Positions 22,074 to 29,759 of a DNA stretch of 32,354 nt are shown in pieces. Source of the DNA: a virus; the IMG/VR virus record IMGVR_UViG_3300009506_003031, positions 1 through 32,354 of that record, one strand, 5' to 3'. The notes under the pieces are model-generated. The model was not told the DNA's origin, ran no database searches, and saw only the letters and a program-made list of their open reading frames with translations. Within the stretch, counting starts at the first letter, position 1. Every line of letters begins with the position of its first letter. The translations under genes were made by a program, and so were the position numbers.

Positions 22074-23525
22074 CTAAGAATGAGTTGAATCACGAAAAGG
22101 AGTCTGGACTGGATGCCAAGTAGTCCCAGGAGATCCAGCTCCCCAATAGGTTAAATAATAATCACTTCCATATTGAAGCACTGACTTGTAGAACATATAA
22201 TACATTTCCAAGATAGCCTCAGAGAGCTTAGAAGGATAAAATCTTCTAGGTGTATAATCTCCTACAACGCTTATCACTTCTAACTCACTGTCATCATTTA
22301 TAGTAGCTGCATGAGTCCAGGTGTCACCATCAGGACTTGTGTAGATCTGTGTGTAACCATCTGATAATCCAGAAGAAGCATTTCTAAAGTTAAATGCTGC
22401 GTAGTAGATGTTCTTCCTATAACCAAATACACAAGAGGTCCAATAAGGCTGGAGTCCAGCTATTGTGTGAACAGTAGTCCAAGTAACTCCATCTGTTGAC
22501 TTAACTATCTTTATGTCACCTAATGGAACTGGACAGTAAGCACCAAGATAAGTTCCTGCAAAATAGTATCCATAAGACAGTCTATAACTAGCGTCTGCAT
22601 CTATAGTCAACACTCCTGGATTGACCCAAGTAGCTCCATGATCCGTGGAAATATAAACTCCATTCATAGCGTCTACAGAACTAACTATTAAAATCATATC
22701 AGCTCCAAAACTATATAACCAAGTTGCATAAGTAGTTGAAGTCAGAGATGCTATTGAGTTGATTAGCACTGGAGTAAATGTAAGACCTCTATCACTCGAA
22801 ATAAAGCAATATAAGTAAGTTGTTCCACCTAGATATGTATGCCTTACTACGTATATCTTAGTATAACCAGGAATTCCTGACCCACCTTGTATCCAGGAAT
22901 TATTTCCATCTACTGTAAAGAAACTTCCCCAAGACTCAGTAGTTCCACCATAGATGACTGAGTAAAAATCTCCACCATCTATAGTTCTTCCAATAATCTG
23001 TATCCCATACTCATCACTATGACTTGGATAAGGTCTGATTAATCCAACTGCAAATGTATCATAGAACTGCATCACACAGATATTAGGCTCTATCCATTTG
23101 TTAGTGTTACTAAGTGTCTCACTGTAATCTGTAATCCATTGAGCTACATCTGGAACTCCTATGGCTCTTATGATTCTTAGTGTTGTTGGATTGGCTACAT
23201 ATAGTCTGTTAACGGTTCCACTATATGTCTTCAACAATGCCATAGAACCACCACCATAAGTAATTGTGCCAGTGATTGCTCCTGGAGTTCCTCCACCAGT
23301 CGGTCCAACCTCATCACTAGGCAACGTCTCTGGAGTTTCTACATCATGCCAGTGACCACAAGGACTGTGGCCAACTTTATCTGAATGTCTTATATTGACT
23401 TCAGGTGCTGGCCAAACTTGAGGTTCATTAGCTTCATCTCCAGTATAGTTCTCACTACCTGATGGAGTGTTTTTCCAGTTTGGATTGTTTAGATAACCCC
23501 ACTTATTTGTCATTCTTATTCCCAA
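22074..23525 (-). CDS. Asp-box beta-propeller receptor-binding-type protein (paralog 2)
   Basis: 483 residues. Four Asp-box repeats of the sialidase/BNR type are visible: SSDRGLTF (243-250), STDHGATW (293-300), STDGVTW (343-349) and SPDGDTW (397-403). The first 60 residues, NKWGYLNNPNW, YTGDEANEPQVWP and CGHWH (56-60), are shared with the next upstream gene and may be a virion-anchoring module. It overlaps that gene by 10 nt. Asp-box propellers bind or cleave glycans, but no sialidase active-site Arg triad or FRIP motif is visible. A tail-fibre or receptor-binding role is likely. Confidence 0.75.
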   Translation of the reverse strand: MGIRMTNKWGYLNNPNWKNTPSGSENYTGDEANEPQVWPAPEVNIRHSDKVGHSPCGHWHDVETPETLPSDEVGPTGGGTPGAITGTITYGGGSMALLKTYSGTVNRLYVANPTTLRIIRAIGVPDVAQWITDYSETLSNTNKWIEPNICVMQFYDTFAVGLIRPYPSHSDEYGIQIIGRTIDGGDFYSVIYGGTTESWGSFFTVDGNNSWIQGGSGIPGYTKIYVVRHTYLGGTTYLYCFISSDRGLTFTPVLINSIASLTSTTYATWLYSFGADMILIVSSVDAMNGVYISTDHGATWVNPGVLTIDADASYRLSYGYYFAGTYLGAYCPVPLGDIKIVKSTDGVTWTTVHTIAGLQPYWTSCVFGYRKNIYYAAFNFRNASSGLSDGYTQIYTSPDGDTWTHAATINDDSELEVISVVGDYTPRRFYPSKLSEAILEMYYMFYKSVLQYGSDYYLTYWGAGSPGTTWHPVQTPFRDSTHS

Positions 23526-24991
23526 GGCCCAGATGGTATGTCACTAGGGATGGTACGTGTTAGATCATAATAAGGCGTATACACAGTTTCCCAAGTAACT
23601 CCATCATCCTCAGATTTCCAAATAGCCATCAAGTACACTCCAGACCCTCCATGAGTTGGAGCACTCATAGAACCATAGTAAAATGAATAGAACAAAGTAC
23701 TACCGGATTTCACTATACCTACTGGCCACAGAAGGGCATCATAAGGAGTGAACCTATGTGATACTGCTATCTCTGCTTCATCATTTATTGTAGAGATTAA
23801 ACTCCAAGTAATACCATCAGAACTTCTATATATCTGTGTATATCCATCTGACTTAGTCCCTGCAATCCAAGTAGTATTTCTATACATCAAAGCTAGGTAA
23901 TAATAAGTGCCATCATAAAACATATTACACCCAGCTAAGTAGTCCCAGAGGTTCAGCACTGTTAGGACAGTAGCATATGTGAGTCCATCGGTAGATCTCA
24001 TTATAAGTACGTCATCGTAAGGAGCTGACGTGTTACAGCCTATCCCAAAGAAAGTATCATTTACATAACAAGTATCAGATGACAGATATGCAGCTATAGA
24101 TCCCATGACAGGCCAAGTAGCTCCATTGTCTGCAGAGCTATACATAACATATCCATTTCGTAGATACAATGTTCCACTACTAAATACTCCTAAATCTCTG
24201 AAGTTTCCATAGGAGGCAGGAAGCCCAGATGCTATAAGGACTGGGCTAAATGATGCTCCATTATCTGTTGAGATGAAGTCGTAAATCTTATATACTCCAC
24301 TCTTGTATGTTTTGAGGACTACATGAATGTAGCCCAGATTATCTATTACACAGAACTTAGCGTCCATGTTAGATATTATTATCTGTCCATGTGCAAAGCT
24401 AGATCCTGCCTCAGTTATTGTATGATTTAGGAGTGTATTTCCGTCAAACACCCAAGTCTCAAGATAATAAGCAGATGCGTTTATGTCGTCGTCATTGCCT
24501 ATGAGTGCTATAGCTGTGATGTCACCCCTCTGATAAACGGCTCCGTCAGGCTCTTGCCACTGCTCCCAGTTCTCTACATTGGTATGTTCGTAGTTATAAA
24601 CCTCTACCCAATAGTAATTAACTCCCTCATATTCTATAATTCTAAAGTAGTCAATTCCAACCTTATCAAGAGTAGTAATGTACCACACTTGATCTGACAC
24701 AGTAGGAGACGGAAGTATGAACTGTGGACAGCTGTACCAATCTTCATAGGAGAATCCTTCGAATGGGGCAGTAGTTGGAGTAATCACCTTTTTATGCCAA
24801 TGTCCACACTGATGATGAGTTTCTTCATTACCTTTAGAATAAAGTCCTGGACCTGGAGGAGTCCAAATCTGAGGTTCTTCACTCTCTCTCCCTGTATAGT
24901 CATCGCTACCACCTTGAACAAACTTCCTAGCAATAGATCTCCAGCGAGGGTTGTTCAAGTAGCCCCACTTTCTAACGTCCCAAGTACCCAT
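23516..24991 (-). CDS. Asp-box beta-propeller receptor-binding-type protein (paralog 1)
   Basis: 491 residues, sharing one base with the upstream stop. At least five Asp-box units are visible (STDNGASF, SADNGATW, STDGLTY, SSDGITW, SEDDGVTW). The N-terminal RKWGYLNNPRW, YTGRESEEPQIW and CGHWH (62-66) match the paralog downstream, and both C-terminal parts share SDGYTQIY-S-DG-TW and a TIND motif. A short TPTTAP stretch follows the anchor. The pair is best read as a tandem duplication giving two receptor-binding or decoration proteins on one anchor type. No catalytic residues are identified. Confidence 0.75.
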   Translation of the reverse strand: MGTWDVRKWGYLNNPRWRSIARKFVQGGSDDYTGRESEEPQIWTPPGPGLYSKGNEETHHQCGHWHKKVITPTTAPFEGFSYEDWYSCPQFILPSPTVSDQVWYITTLDKVGIDYFRIIEYEGVNYYWVEVYNYEHTNVENWEQWQEPDGAVYQRGDITAIALIGNDDDINASAYYLETWVFDGNTLLNHTITEAGSSFAHGQIIISNMDAKFCVIDNLGYIHVVLKTYKSGVYKIYDFISTDNGASFSPVLIASGLPASYGNFRDLGVFSSGTLYLRNGYVMYSSADNGATWPVMGSIAAYLSSDTCYVNDTFFGIGCNTSAPYDDVLIMRSTDGLTYATVLTVLNLWDYLAGCNMFYDGTYYYLALMYRNTTWIAGTKSDGYTQIYRSSDGITWSLISTINDEAEIAVSHRFTPYDALLWPVGIVKSGSTLFYSFYYGSMSAPTHGGSGVYLMAIWKSEDDGVTWETVYTPYYDLTRTIPSDIPSGPWE

Positions 24992-25488
24992 TATGACCTC
25001 TTCATGTAGGGAGAGCCAAGAAATAGTTGACCATTAAAGTTGCATACAGTTGCAGCATCTGGGACTTCTGTATTAACTTCCCAAACTCCATCAGAAGCTC
25101 TGCGACGAACTGATTGCTGACCGTTGACCATATAGATGTATTCCCAGAAGTCTACGGCTGACCAGAGTAGTCCTGGAGTAAGACTGTCTAACACAGAGAC
25201 TATCGCTCCACCTTGATATTCAAATATCTCATCACTGGCACAGACTATGATTAGGCTAGCAAATACAAAGATCTGAGGATAAGGAAATGGATCGGTAATT
25301 AACGAAGTATCTATCGCACTTAGATCAAGGTCATCTAAGTTTTGCAGTACACCTTCTATTCCTACTGCGCCTTCACATTCAGTTAAATACTTAACATTCC
25401 TTGGACTACTTCTAACTGGCCTGAGACCCCTAGCTAGTTCCTCTGCACCAATTTCGAAAGTAAACCTTCCATCAGATGTTACTGACAT
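24991..25488 (-). CDS. nozzle-like N-terminal part (apparently split from 20412-21623)
   Basis: 165 residues. Segments EELARGLRPVRSSPRNVKYL (16-35), GLLWSAVDFWEYIYMVNGQQ (106-125) and DAATVCNFNGQLFLG (144-158) resemble the N-terminal third of podophage nozzle/tail-platform beta-propeller proteins. In the uninterrupted proteins I recall, a segment with 'IWSxIG' follows soon after this point; here the frame stops after YMKRS, and IWSKIG appears in the 403-residue protein 3.4 kb downstream in the operon. Starts share one base with the upstream stop. Alternative: an independent short structural protein. Confidence 0.65.
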   Translation of the reverse strand: MSVTSDGRFTFEIGAEELARGLRPVRSSPRNVKYLTECEGAVGIEGVLQNLDDLDLSAIDTSLITDPFPYPQIFVFASLIIVCASDEIFEYQGGAIVSVLDSLTPGLLWSAVDFWEYIYMVNGQQSVRRRASDGVWEVNTEVPDAATVCNFNGQLFLGSPYMKRS

Positions 25489-25838
25489 TAGATAGCTCCA
25501 TTGTCATTAGTTAAGTCTGGTATCCTTTTATCAAGCTTTCCAAGTGAACTCATATCAAGTGACTTAGCATTGTTGATAGTATCCTTTATTACTGGAACAG
25601 CCTTTTCAAGTATTAACTTGTAATCCATTCCAGGGTTTTCAGCTTCAACACCTTCAAGGACTCTAGCAACTACTTCCTTTTGCTTAGCAAACTCAGGATA
25701 CTTTTGATAGAATTCTTTGTTCATCCTAGCAAACATAGCTTGGTGAGACATTAAGTTACCAAGTGCATCTGGGAGAGACAACAAAGCTCTCTCAACTGCA
25801 GCATTTATAATCTCTTCTCTTTCTTCAGGGGTTATCAC
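25488..25838 (-). CDS. small helical late protein, function unknown
   Basis: 116 residues; starts with GTG at 25838, chosen because AGGAG (complement of 25845-25849) lies 6 nt upstream and the start overlaps the previous stop by GTGA. All-helical, with EREEIINAAVERALLSLPDA, AMFARMNKEFYQKYPEFAKQ and MDYKLILEKAVPVIKDTINN. Similar helical proteins accompany adaptor or nozzle genes in phage late operons, possibly as assembly factors. I do not assign a family. Its SD is formed by the last codons of the upstream gene. Confidence 0.75.
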   Translation of the reverse strand: MITPEEREEIINAAVERALLSLPDALGNLMSHQAMFARMNKEFYQKYPEFAKQKEVVARVLEGVEAENPGMDYKLILEKAVPVIKDTINNAKSLDMSSLGKLDKRIPDLTNDNGAI

Positions 25839-26068
25839 AAGTTTCTCCTATCATCTATGAACTTACCGTCCCTTGCAGAATGATGTCCCTGAACTTTTTC
25901 AATCTTCTTAGTCTTTTTCTCTATAGGCTTAATGTCCTTAATCTTAACTGCTTTATAATAAGCCATACCTTTGTGAGTAGTCTCACCTTGAAGTATCTTC
26001 CTATCTGCAACATCAGTAGTTTTCTTTTTCTTAGGTACATTAACACTGAAAATATCTCTGTTTGTCAT
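25835..26068 (-). CDS. small Lys-rich protein with duplicated C-terminal peptide (copy 2)
   Basis: 77 residues, very basic (VPKKKKTTDVADRKIL, then KIKDIKPIEKKTKKIEK). It ends in HHSARDGKFIDDRRNL, which matches the end of the next upstream protein at all but two positions. The codons for DDRR (GATGATAGGAGA-type) provide the SD for the downstream GTG start, so the peptide and the regulatory site are one sequence. ATGA overlap with the upstream gene. Function unknown; the shared peptide may be a binding or packaging tag. Confidence 0.7.
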   Translation of the reverse strand: MTNRDIFSVNVPKKKKTTDVADRKILQGETTHKGMAYYKAVKIKDIKPIEKKTKKIEKVQGHHSARDGKFIDDRRNL

Positions 26069-26274
26069 AAACTCCTCCTATCATCAATAAATTTACCATC
26101 ATTAGCTGAGTGATGTTTAGCCTTCTTTCCAGTAGGTTTCCAGCCATGCTCTACTGCATTAAGTAACCTCTCCTGAGCCTCCGCTTTCTCCTTTGTCGTT
26201 GCTTTCGCGTGGGCTTGGTTCGGAGTTGACACTCTGTACTTGCCTTTCCCTACTTTCCTTATTTTTACTGGCAT
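26065..26274 (-). CDS. small basic phage protein with duplicated C-terminal peptide (copy 1)
   Basis: 69 residues; ATG 26274 behind AAGGAGG. MPVKIRKVGKGKYRVSTPNQ, AHAKATTKEKAEAQERLLNA and VEHGWKP is a pattern I recognise from many phage hypothetical proteins. The added end HHSANDGKFIDDRRSL is shared with the next gene downstream. Its codons GATGATAGGAGGAGTTTATGA contain the SD and ATGA start of that gene in the same stretch. Overlaps the CxxC gene (26159-26341) by 116 nt in another frame. Confidence 0.75.
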   Translation of the reverse strand: MPVKIRKVGKGKYRVSTPNQAHAKATTKEKAEAQERLLNAVEHGWKPTGKKAKHHSANDGKFIDDRRSL

Positions 26275-26341
26275 TTCTCTTCCTCCTTAGCCATTTTTCA
26301 TAACAGGACTTACAACCTCCTGGCTTCATTCTAATTCTCAT
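26159..26341 (-). CDS. small CxxC protein overlapping the next gene
   Basis: 60 residues; ATG 26341 lies 2 nt after the adaptor stop, with GGAAGG as SD. It starts MRIRMKPGGCKSCYEKWLRR, a basic peptide with one CxxC pair. From about residue 23 the frame overlaps the next gene by 116 nt and becomes Ser/Glu/Asn-rich without obvious structure. It may be real with a tail that simply follows the overlapped gene, or only its first part may matter. Modest confidence. Confidence 0.5.
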   Translation of the reverse strand: MRIRMKPGGCKSCYEKWLRRKRNASKNKESRERQVQSVNSEPSPRESNDKGESGGSGEVT

Positions 26342-26343
26342 AA

Positions 26344-27066
26344 CTAACCTTCCATTTGATCTGCTTCTGCTATAGCTTGTTCAACTACATCCTTATCCAA
26401 CTCAACCATGTCTTTAGCCATTCCAGTTTCCATGATTTCCAAATGTGGTTTATTACCACTAACAACGTAAGTTTGTCTTATTGCTGATTGGATTAATAAC
26501 AAAGGATTAGTCTTTGCCCAGAAGTTCTCATCATCATCTTCAGACATTTCAGATGAATAAAACAGACCAACTACTTCAACTAATGTGCTCTGATCTACTG
26601 GAGTTGACAGAATAATAGCATTATAATCATGTGCCATTACTGGAATAATTCCAATGTAAGCAGCAAACTCTGCAAGCTTGGCTGGAGTTACATCTTCAGG
26701 AATATGTCTGGTTAATGCAGGGCAGTAGTATTCTGGAGTACCATTAGTCCACTCTGCAGGAGGATCAGCAAAGAACTCTGCCATTAAGTCCTGAATACTT
26801 TTCTTAGTCAGTTGCCACTTACCTTCAACAGTTGAGACCCAGACTTCCTTAACAGCCCTAGCTTGAGGAAACTTAATATACCAAGTCCCTGCTTCTATGA
26901 TTGTCATATAAGAAGCACCAGTTTTCTGAGTTTCAACAGTTTTATCTAACCAACGACTAGCATCGTTTATATAAAAGTCTGCACCGTTGTCACTTCCATC
27001 ATCGTTGACTAGATCGTAACGGCCTGAAAGATCCCTGAATTTTATCCTAATATCACGAAGAATCAT
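26344..27066 (-). CDS. head-tail adaptor-like protein
   Basis: 240 residues, first gene after the capsid terminator. It starts LRDIRIKFRDLSGRYDLV, then NGADFYINDASRWLD, a layout typical of phage adaptor proteins placed after the major capsid gene (gp11-like position). The C-terminal part contains YYCPALTRHIPEDVTPAK, a beta-rich stretch with STLVEVVGLFYSSEM, and NPLLLIQSAIRQTYV, which fits an adaptor with a C-terminal helical arm. It should sit below the portal and connect to the tail. Assignment by position and sequence style. Confidence 0.7.
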   Translation of the reverse strand: MILRDIRIKFRDLSGRYDLVNDDGSDNGADFYINDASRWLDKTVETQKTGASYMTIIEAGTWYIKFPQARAVKEVWVSTVEGKWQLTKKSIQDLMAEFFADPPAEWTNGTPEYYCPALTRHIPEDVTPAKLAEFAAYIGIIPVMAHDYNAIILSTPVDQSTLVEVVGLFYSSEMSEDDDENFWAKTNPLLLIQSAIRQTYVVSGNKPHLEIMETGMAKDMVELDKDVVEQAIAEADQMEG

Positions 27067-27100
27067 TTTCTTAGCTCCTAATGTGCAGACTCAGTTAAAG

Positions 27101-27138
27101 GGCTAGGGAGGGCAGAGGATAAGAGACCCTCCCTAACC
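27101..27138 (-). terminator. strong stem-loop terminator after the major capsid gene
   Basis: The arms TAGGGAGGG (27104-27112) and CCCTCCCTA (27127-27135) form 9 GC-rich bp, extended by two GC pairs past a mismatch, around a 14-nt loop. Read on the minus strand the stem is followed by a short CTTT run. It lies in the only longer gap of the late operon, 17 nt past the capsid stop. It probably lowers transcription of downstream tail genes relative to capsid. Confidence 0.7.
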
Positions 27139-27155
27139 AGTCGGCTTAGTGGAGA

Positions 27156-28427
27156 CTACACGACGTTAGCTAAGCCAACACCGTTGAGGACAGCACATTT
27201 TTGAGCAAGTCCAAACTCAAGTCCACACTCAGTAATGAACTCTTCCTCAGTCCCATCGAGATGACCAGCACTATCCTTGTAAGGATTGAACTTGGTATCG
27301 TCGATGTATTTGTAAGTTAGCTCTTTAGGTTCAATCAACACGCCCATATTACGAGTAGTTGCATCGTAACTAAAGAGTGGATGAGTCTTCATGTGGATTG
27401 CGCCGAACGGAGTGATCCAAGTTCGAATCTGCATTCCATAAGTTTTCTGAGCAGGTTGGAGATTGAGCTGTCCACCAGCCATAGCTAGTGCGTCAATTCC
27501 AAGTAGGAAACCAGAACCGCAGAGACACAGTTTTTCAGCTGCACCATACCTGAAGATCTGTTCAAGCATAGCCTTCAACCATGTCTCACCACCAGTGGTC
27601 CAAGCTTGACCAGTGTAAGTAGCATTGAGAGAGTAATCATCGCAATTAGCCGCAGCATATTGTCGAATGAAATTAATCACTCCCATTGTAGTACGTTCTG
27701 GTTTGCCATTGTCACCAGTGTTCTCGGTTCTGATTCCCCACAGAAATGCAAGCTCCATTTCCCAAGAGTGCATTTCCAGAGCTTCAGACTTAGCTTTCTG
27801 GTACTGATCCCCAGTCCTTAGCCGAGTCTTACGTGCAGTACGTGTGATTGAAAGTGGTGTACGGAAGATCTGAGTGTAGTTATACACCTTCGTTGGGTTC
27901 AGAGCAATCGCATCAGGCATCTCACCACCTTCAGGATTGATGTTACCAATGATCTTGAATGTATCGCAATCACTCAAATCGTGAGTAGCTGAGTTGTCGT
28001 CAGCTTCAAGGAGTTTAACAGATAGAACTGTGTTGACTGTACCACGATCAACATCAGTTACTTTCCCAACTACGTCAACTGCGTAATCTGAAGCATCACG
28101 GAGTAGAATTTGGTGTCCTTCACGAACCCTGTTACCAAGAACAGTTGTGATTTGGACATAAACTACATCTCCAGCAACTCCACCAGCTGCATAAGCTGCC
28201 GATAGATCTGGAAGAGTGTAGACTCCTGCTACTGCTCCACCTACAGATGATTGCTCCTGAGTCCACCAATGGAATTGTGGATCATCTACTTTCTCCGATC
28301 CCATCATAGATAAGATCGCAGTAAGAGGAGCCTGTCCGTTAGGATACAAATAGAGGATCTGTTGCCTCCAATTCATAGGTCTCTGGTCTGTTACCCAGTC
28401 GCCATTACCTCTCATTCCAAGAAACAT
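27156..28427 (-). CDS. major capsid protein, SU10-like (DUF5309 type, HK97 fold)
   Basis: 423 residues, ATG 28427 with GAGGT as SD. DUF5309-type features are seen: N-terminal helical start, a beta-rich insert (QILLRDASDYAVDVVGKVTD), the segment VYNYTQIFRTPLSITRTARK, ELAFLWGIRTENTGDNG, and TTMGVINFI, with C-terminal KTYGMQIRTWITPFGAIHMK and a final LEFGLAQKCAVLNGV. Position after scaffold and decoration genes and length fit a major capsid protein. It should form the icosahedral shell. Flanked by a candidate promoter upstream and a strong terminator downstream. Confidence 0.88.
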   Translation of the reverse strand: MFLGMRGNGDWVTDQRPMNWRQQILYLYPNGQAPLTAILSMMGSEKVDDPQFHWWTQEQSSVGGAVAGVYTLPDLSAAYAAGGVAGDVVYVQITTVLGNRVREGHQILLRDASDYAVDVVGKVTDVDRGTVNTVLSVKLLEADDNSATHDLSDCDTFKIIGNINPEGGEMPDAIALNPTKVYNYTQIFRTPLSITRTARKTRLRTGDQYQKAKSEALEMHSWEMELAFLWGIRTENTGDNGKPERTTMGVINFIRQYAAANCDDYSLNATYTGQAWTTGGETWLKAMLEQIFRYGAAEKLCLCGSGFLLGIDALAMAGGQLNLQPAQKTYGMQIRTWITPFGAIHMKTHPLFSYDATTRNMGVLIEPKELTYKYIDDTKFNPYKDSAGHLDGTEEEFITECGLEFGLAQKCAVLNGVGLANVV

Positions 28428-28440
28428 AGTAAATTACCTC

Positions 28441-28470
28441 ATATAAAAAGTAAGTTATTAAATTGTCCAA
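28441..28470 (-). promoter_or_regulatory. weak candidate promoter in front of the major capsid gene
   Basis: On the minus strand TTGGAC (complement of 28465-28470) is 17 nt from a TTTATA/TATAT stretch (28441-28447). The -10 is a poor match. It is supported mainly by position, directly upstream of the capsid gene. Confidence 0.25.
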
Positions 28471-28472
28471 CA

Positions 28473-28886
28473 CTATTGTTGTGCAGCAGTTGTTGGAGCT
28501 GCGGTAGTGGCTGTAGCTGTTCCTGGAGGTCCAGTTGTAGTACACCACGGACAGTTGTTTCTGAACACATACCACTTAAGTCCATCACTGTAGCAGAGTG
28601 CATCGTCACACTTTGCGTTCATAGTGAAGTCACCAATCCAGCATTCGGAATCGTCTTTGTCAGCGATAGTGATAGTGTTTACGCCACTAGCATTTCTCGC
28701 TACGATTGAATACCAGCGGCCTTTTGCTTCAGCAACAGGAGGAAGAGTTACAGTAATCGGCCCCTCTCCTTGCGTATAAGGTCTGACAACGTAATCTCTT
28801 GTTGTCATCTGATACGTAGCATTAGGGTTGACATACTTGTCAACTACTTCCCTATAATGCTGTCGATTGTTTTTCTCAAGTCCCAT
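28473..28886 (-). CDS. capsid decoration/fibre-type protein with Thr/Ala/Pro tail
   Basis: 137 residues; SD AAGGAGA upstream. The body is beta-rich: VRPYTQGEGPITVTLPPVAE, GRWYSIVARNASGVNTITIA and LCYSDGLKWYVFRNNCPWC. Six Cys are present. The end is low complexity, TTGPPGTATATTAAPTTAA. The sentence 'GRWYSIVARNASG-NTITI' is common in head or tail decoration proteins of phages, by recall. It lies between scaffold and capsid, suggesting a capsid-associated protein with an exposed flexible tail. Confidence 0.7.
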   Translation of the reverse strand: MGLEKNNRQHYREVVDKYVNPNATYQMTTRDYVVRPYTQGEGPITVTLPPVAEAKGRWYSIVARNASGVNTITIADKDDSECWIGDFTMNAKCDDALCYSDGLKWYVFRNNCPWCTTTGPPGTATATTAAPTTAAQQ

Positions 28887-28901
28887 AATTAAAATTTCTC
28901 C

Positions 28902-29759
28902 TTAAAAAGACTTTATAACTTTAGACATTTCTTCAAGTTCACCCTGAAGTTCGTTTGGTTTATTTATCTGCACAACCTTACCTGATCTACTTCCCTTTTT
29001 GGGTAATGGAGGAGGTGGGTTTGCATCTTTATCCTTAGATTTACTCTTAGGAGTGGCTTGATTAGTCGGTAAATTTAGTCGTTTACGGACTTCTGGACCA
29101 ACTAAAGTTAATATTTCATTGTAGGTTTTTCCTTGATTAGCCTCTGCCAACTCACCAAAGACTGTTGATACAACCTTTTGGAAAGATTTAAGATCTTCAT
29201 TTTCATTATAAAAGTTTTCGCTGGCAGTTTTAAGTGCGTTTACGTTAGATACTACTTGTTGCACTGTAGTAGGTAGGCTCTTAAGGACTCTTTCTTCTGC
29301 TCCTTTCTGTGCATCTTCTACTGCTTTACGATACACTTTGTTTAGGAATTTGTTAAATTCTGCAGGATCACGAGACAGATCATCAAGATCTATTTCTCCT
29401 ACAAAGTCTTGATCTTCGAGTTTAAGTGGCTCTGGAGGAGGAGTTGGAGTAGGTTCCTTGGGAGGTTCCTTACCAGCTTCCTTCTCAGCAAGCTTAGCTC
29501 GAAGGTCAGCTATTATAGCGTCTTTTTCGTCTGGTTCTGGTTCCTTTTCAGGTTCAGGTTCAGCTTCGTCTTCTGTAGTAGCTTCAGGTTCTTCTTCAGC
29601 TTCAGACTCAGGTTCCTTACCATCAGTTGACTCAGGTTCAGGAGTAACTTCAGGTTCCCTCTCCTCTTCCTTCTTATCATCAACTTCAGGTTCTTCAACT
29701 ACTGGAGTCTCCAAAGCTTTCATCATTTCATCTATTTCATTCTTTAAATCGTCACTCAT
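28902..29759 (-). CDS. scaffolding protein (acidic, Pro/Glu-rich)
   Basis: 285 residues from ATG 29759, chosen over an upstream in-frame start at 29792 because AAAAGGAG is well placed and because MSDDLKNEIDEMMK is a natural start. Residues ~20-115 are an acidic, repetitive Glu/Pro stretch (EPEVTPEPESTDGKEPESE). A helical core with FVGEIDLDDLSRDPAEFNKF and VYRKAVEDAQKGAEERVLKS follows, then a basic Lys/Pro C-terminus (KSKSKDKDANPPPPLPKKGS) that may bind capsid protein. Location between the portal and capsid genes and composition are typical of phage scaffolds. It should guide procapsid assembly and then be lost. Confidence 0.8.
   Translation of the reverse strand: MSDDLKNEIDEMMKALETPVVEEPEVDDKKEEEREPEVTPEPESTDGKEPESEAEEEPEATTEDEAEPEPEKEPEPDEKDAIIADLRAKLAEKEAGKEPPKEPTPTPPPEPLKLEDQDFVGEIDLDDLSRDPAEFNKFLNKVYRKAVEDAQKGAEERVLKSLPTTVQQVVSNVNALKTASENFYNENEDLKSFQKVVSTVFGELAEANQGKTYNEILTLVGPEVRKRLNLPTNQATPKSKSKDKDANPPPPLPKKGSRSGKVVQINKPNELQGELEEMSKVIKSF

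Noticed and set aside
27420-27435. tRNA T-loop-like GTTCGAATC
   Set aside because: It lies within the capsid coding sequence, and no other tRNA arm is present.
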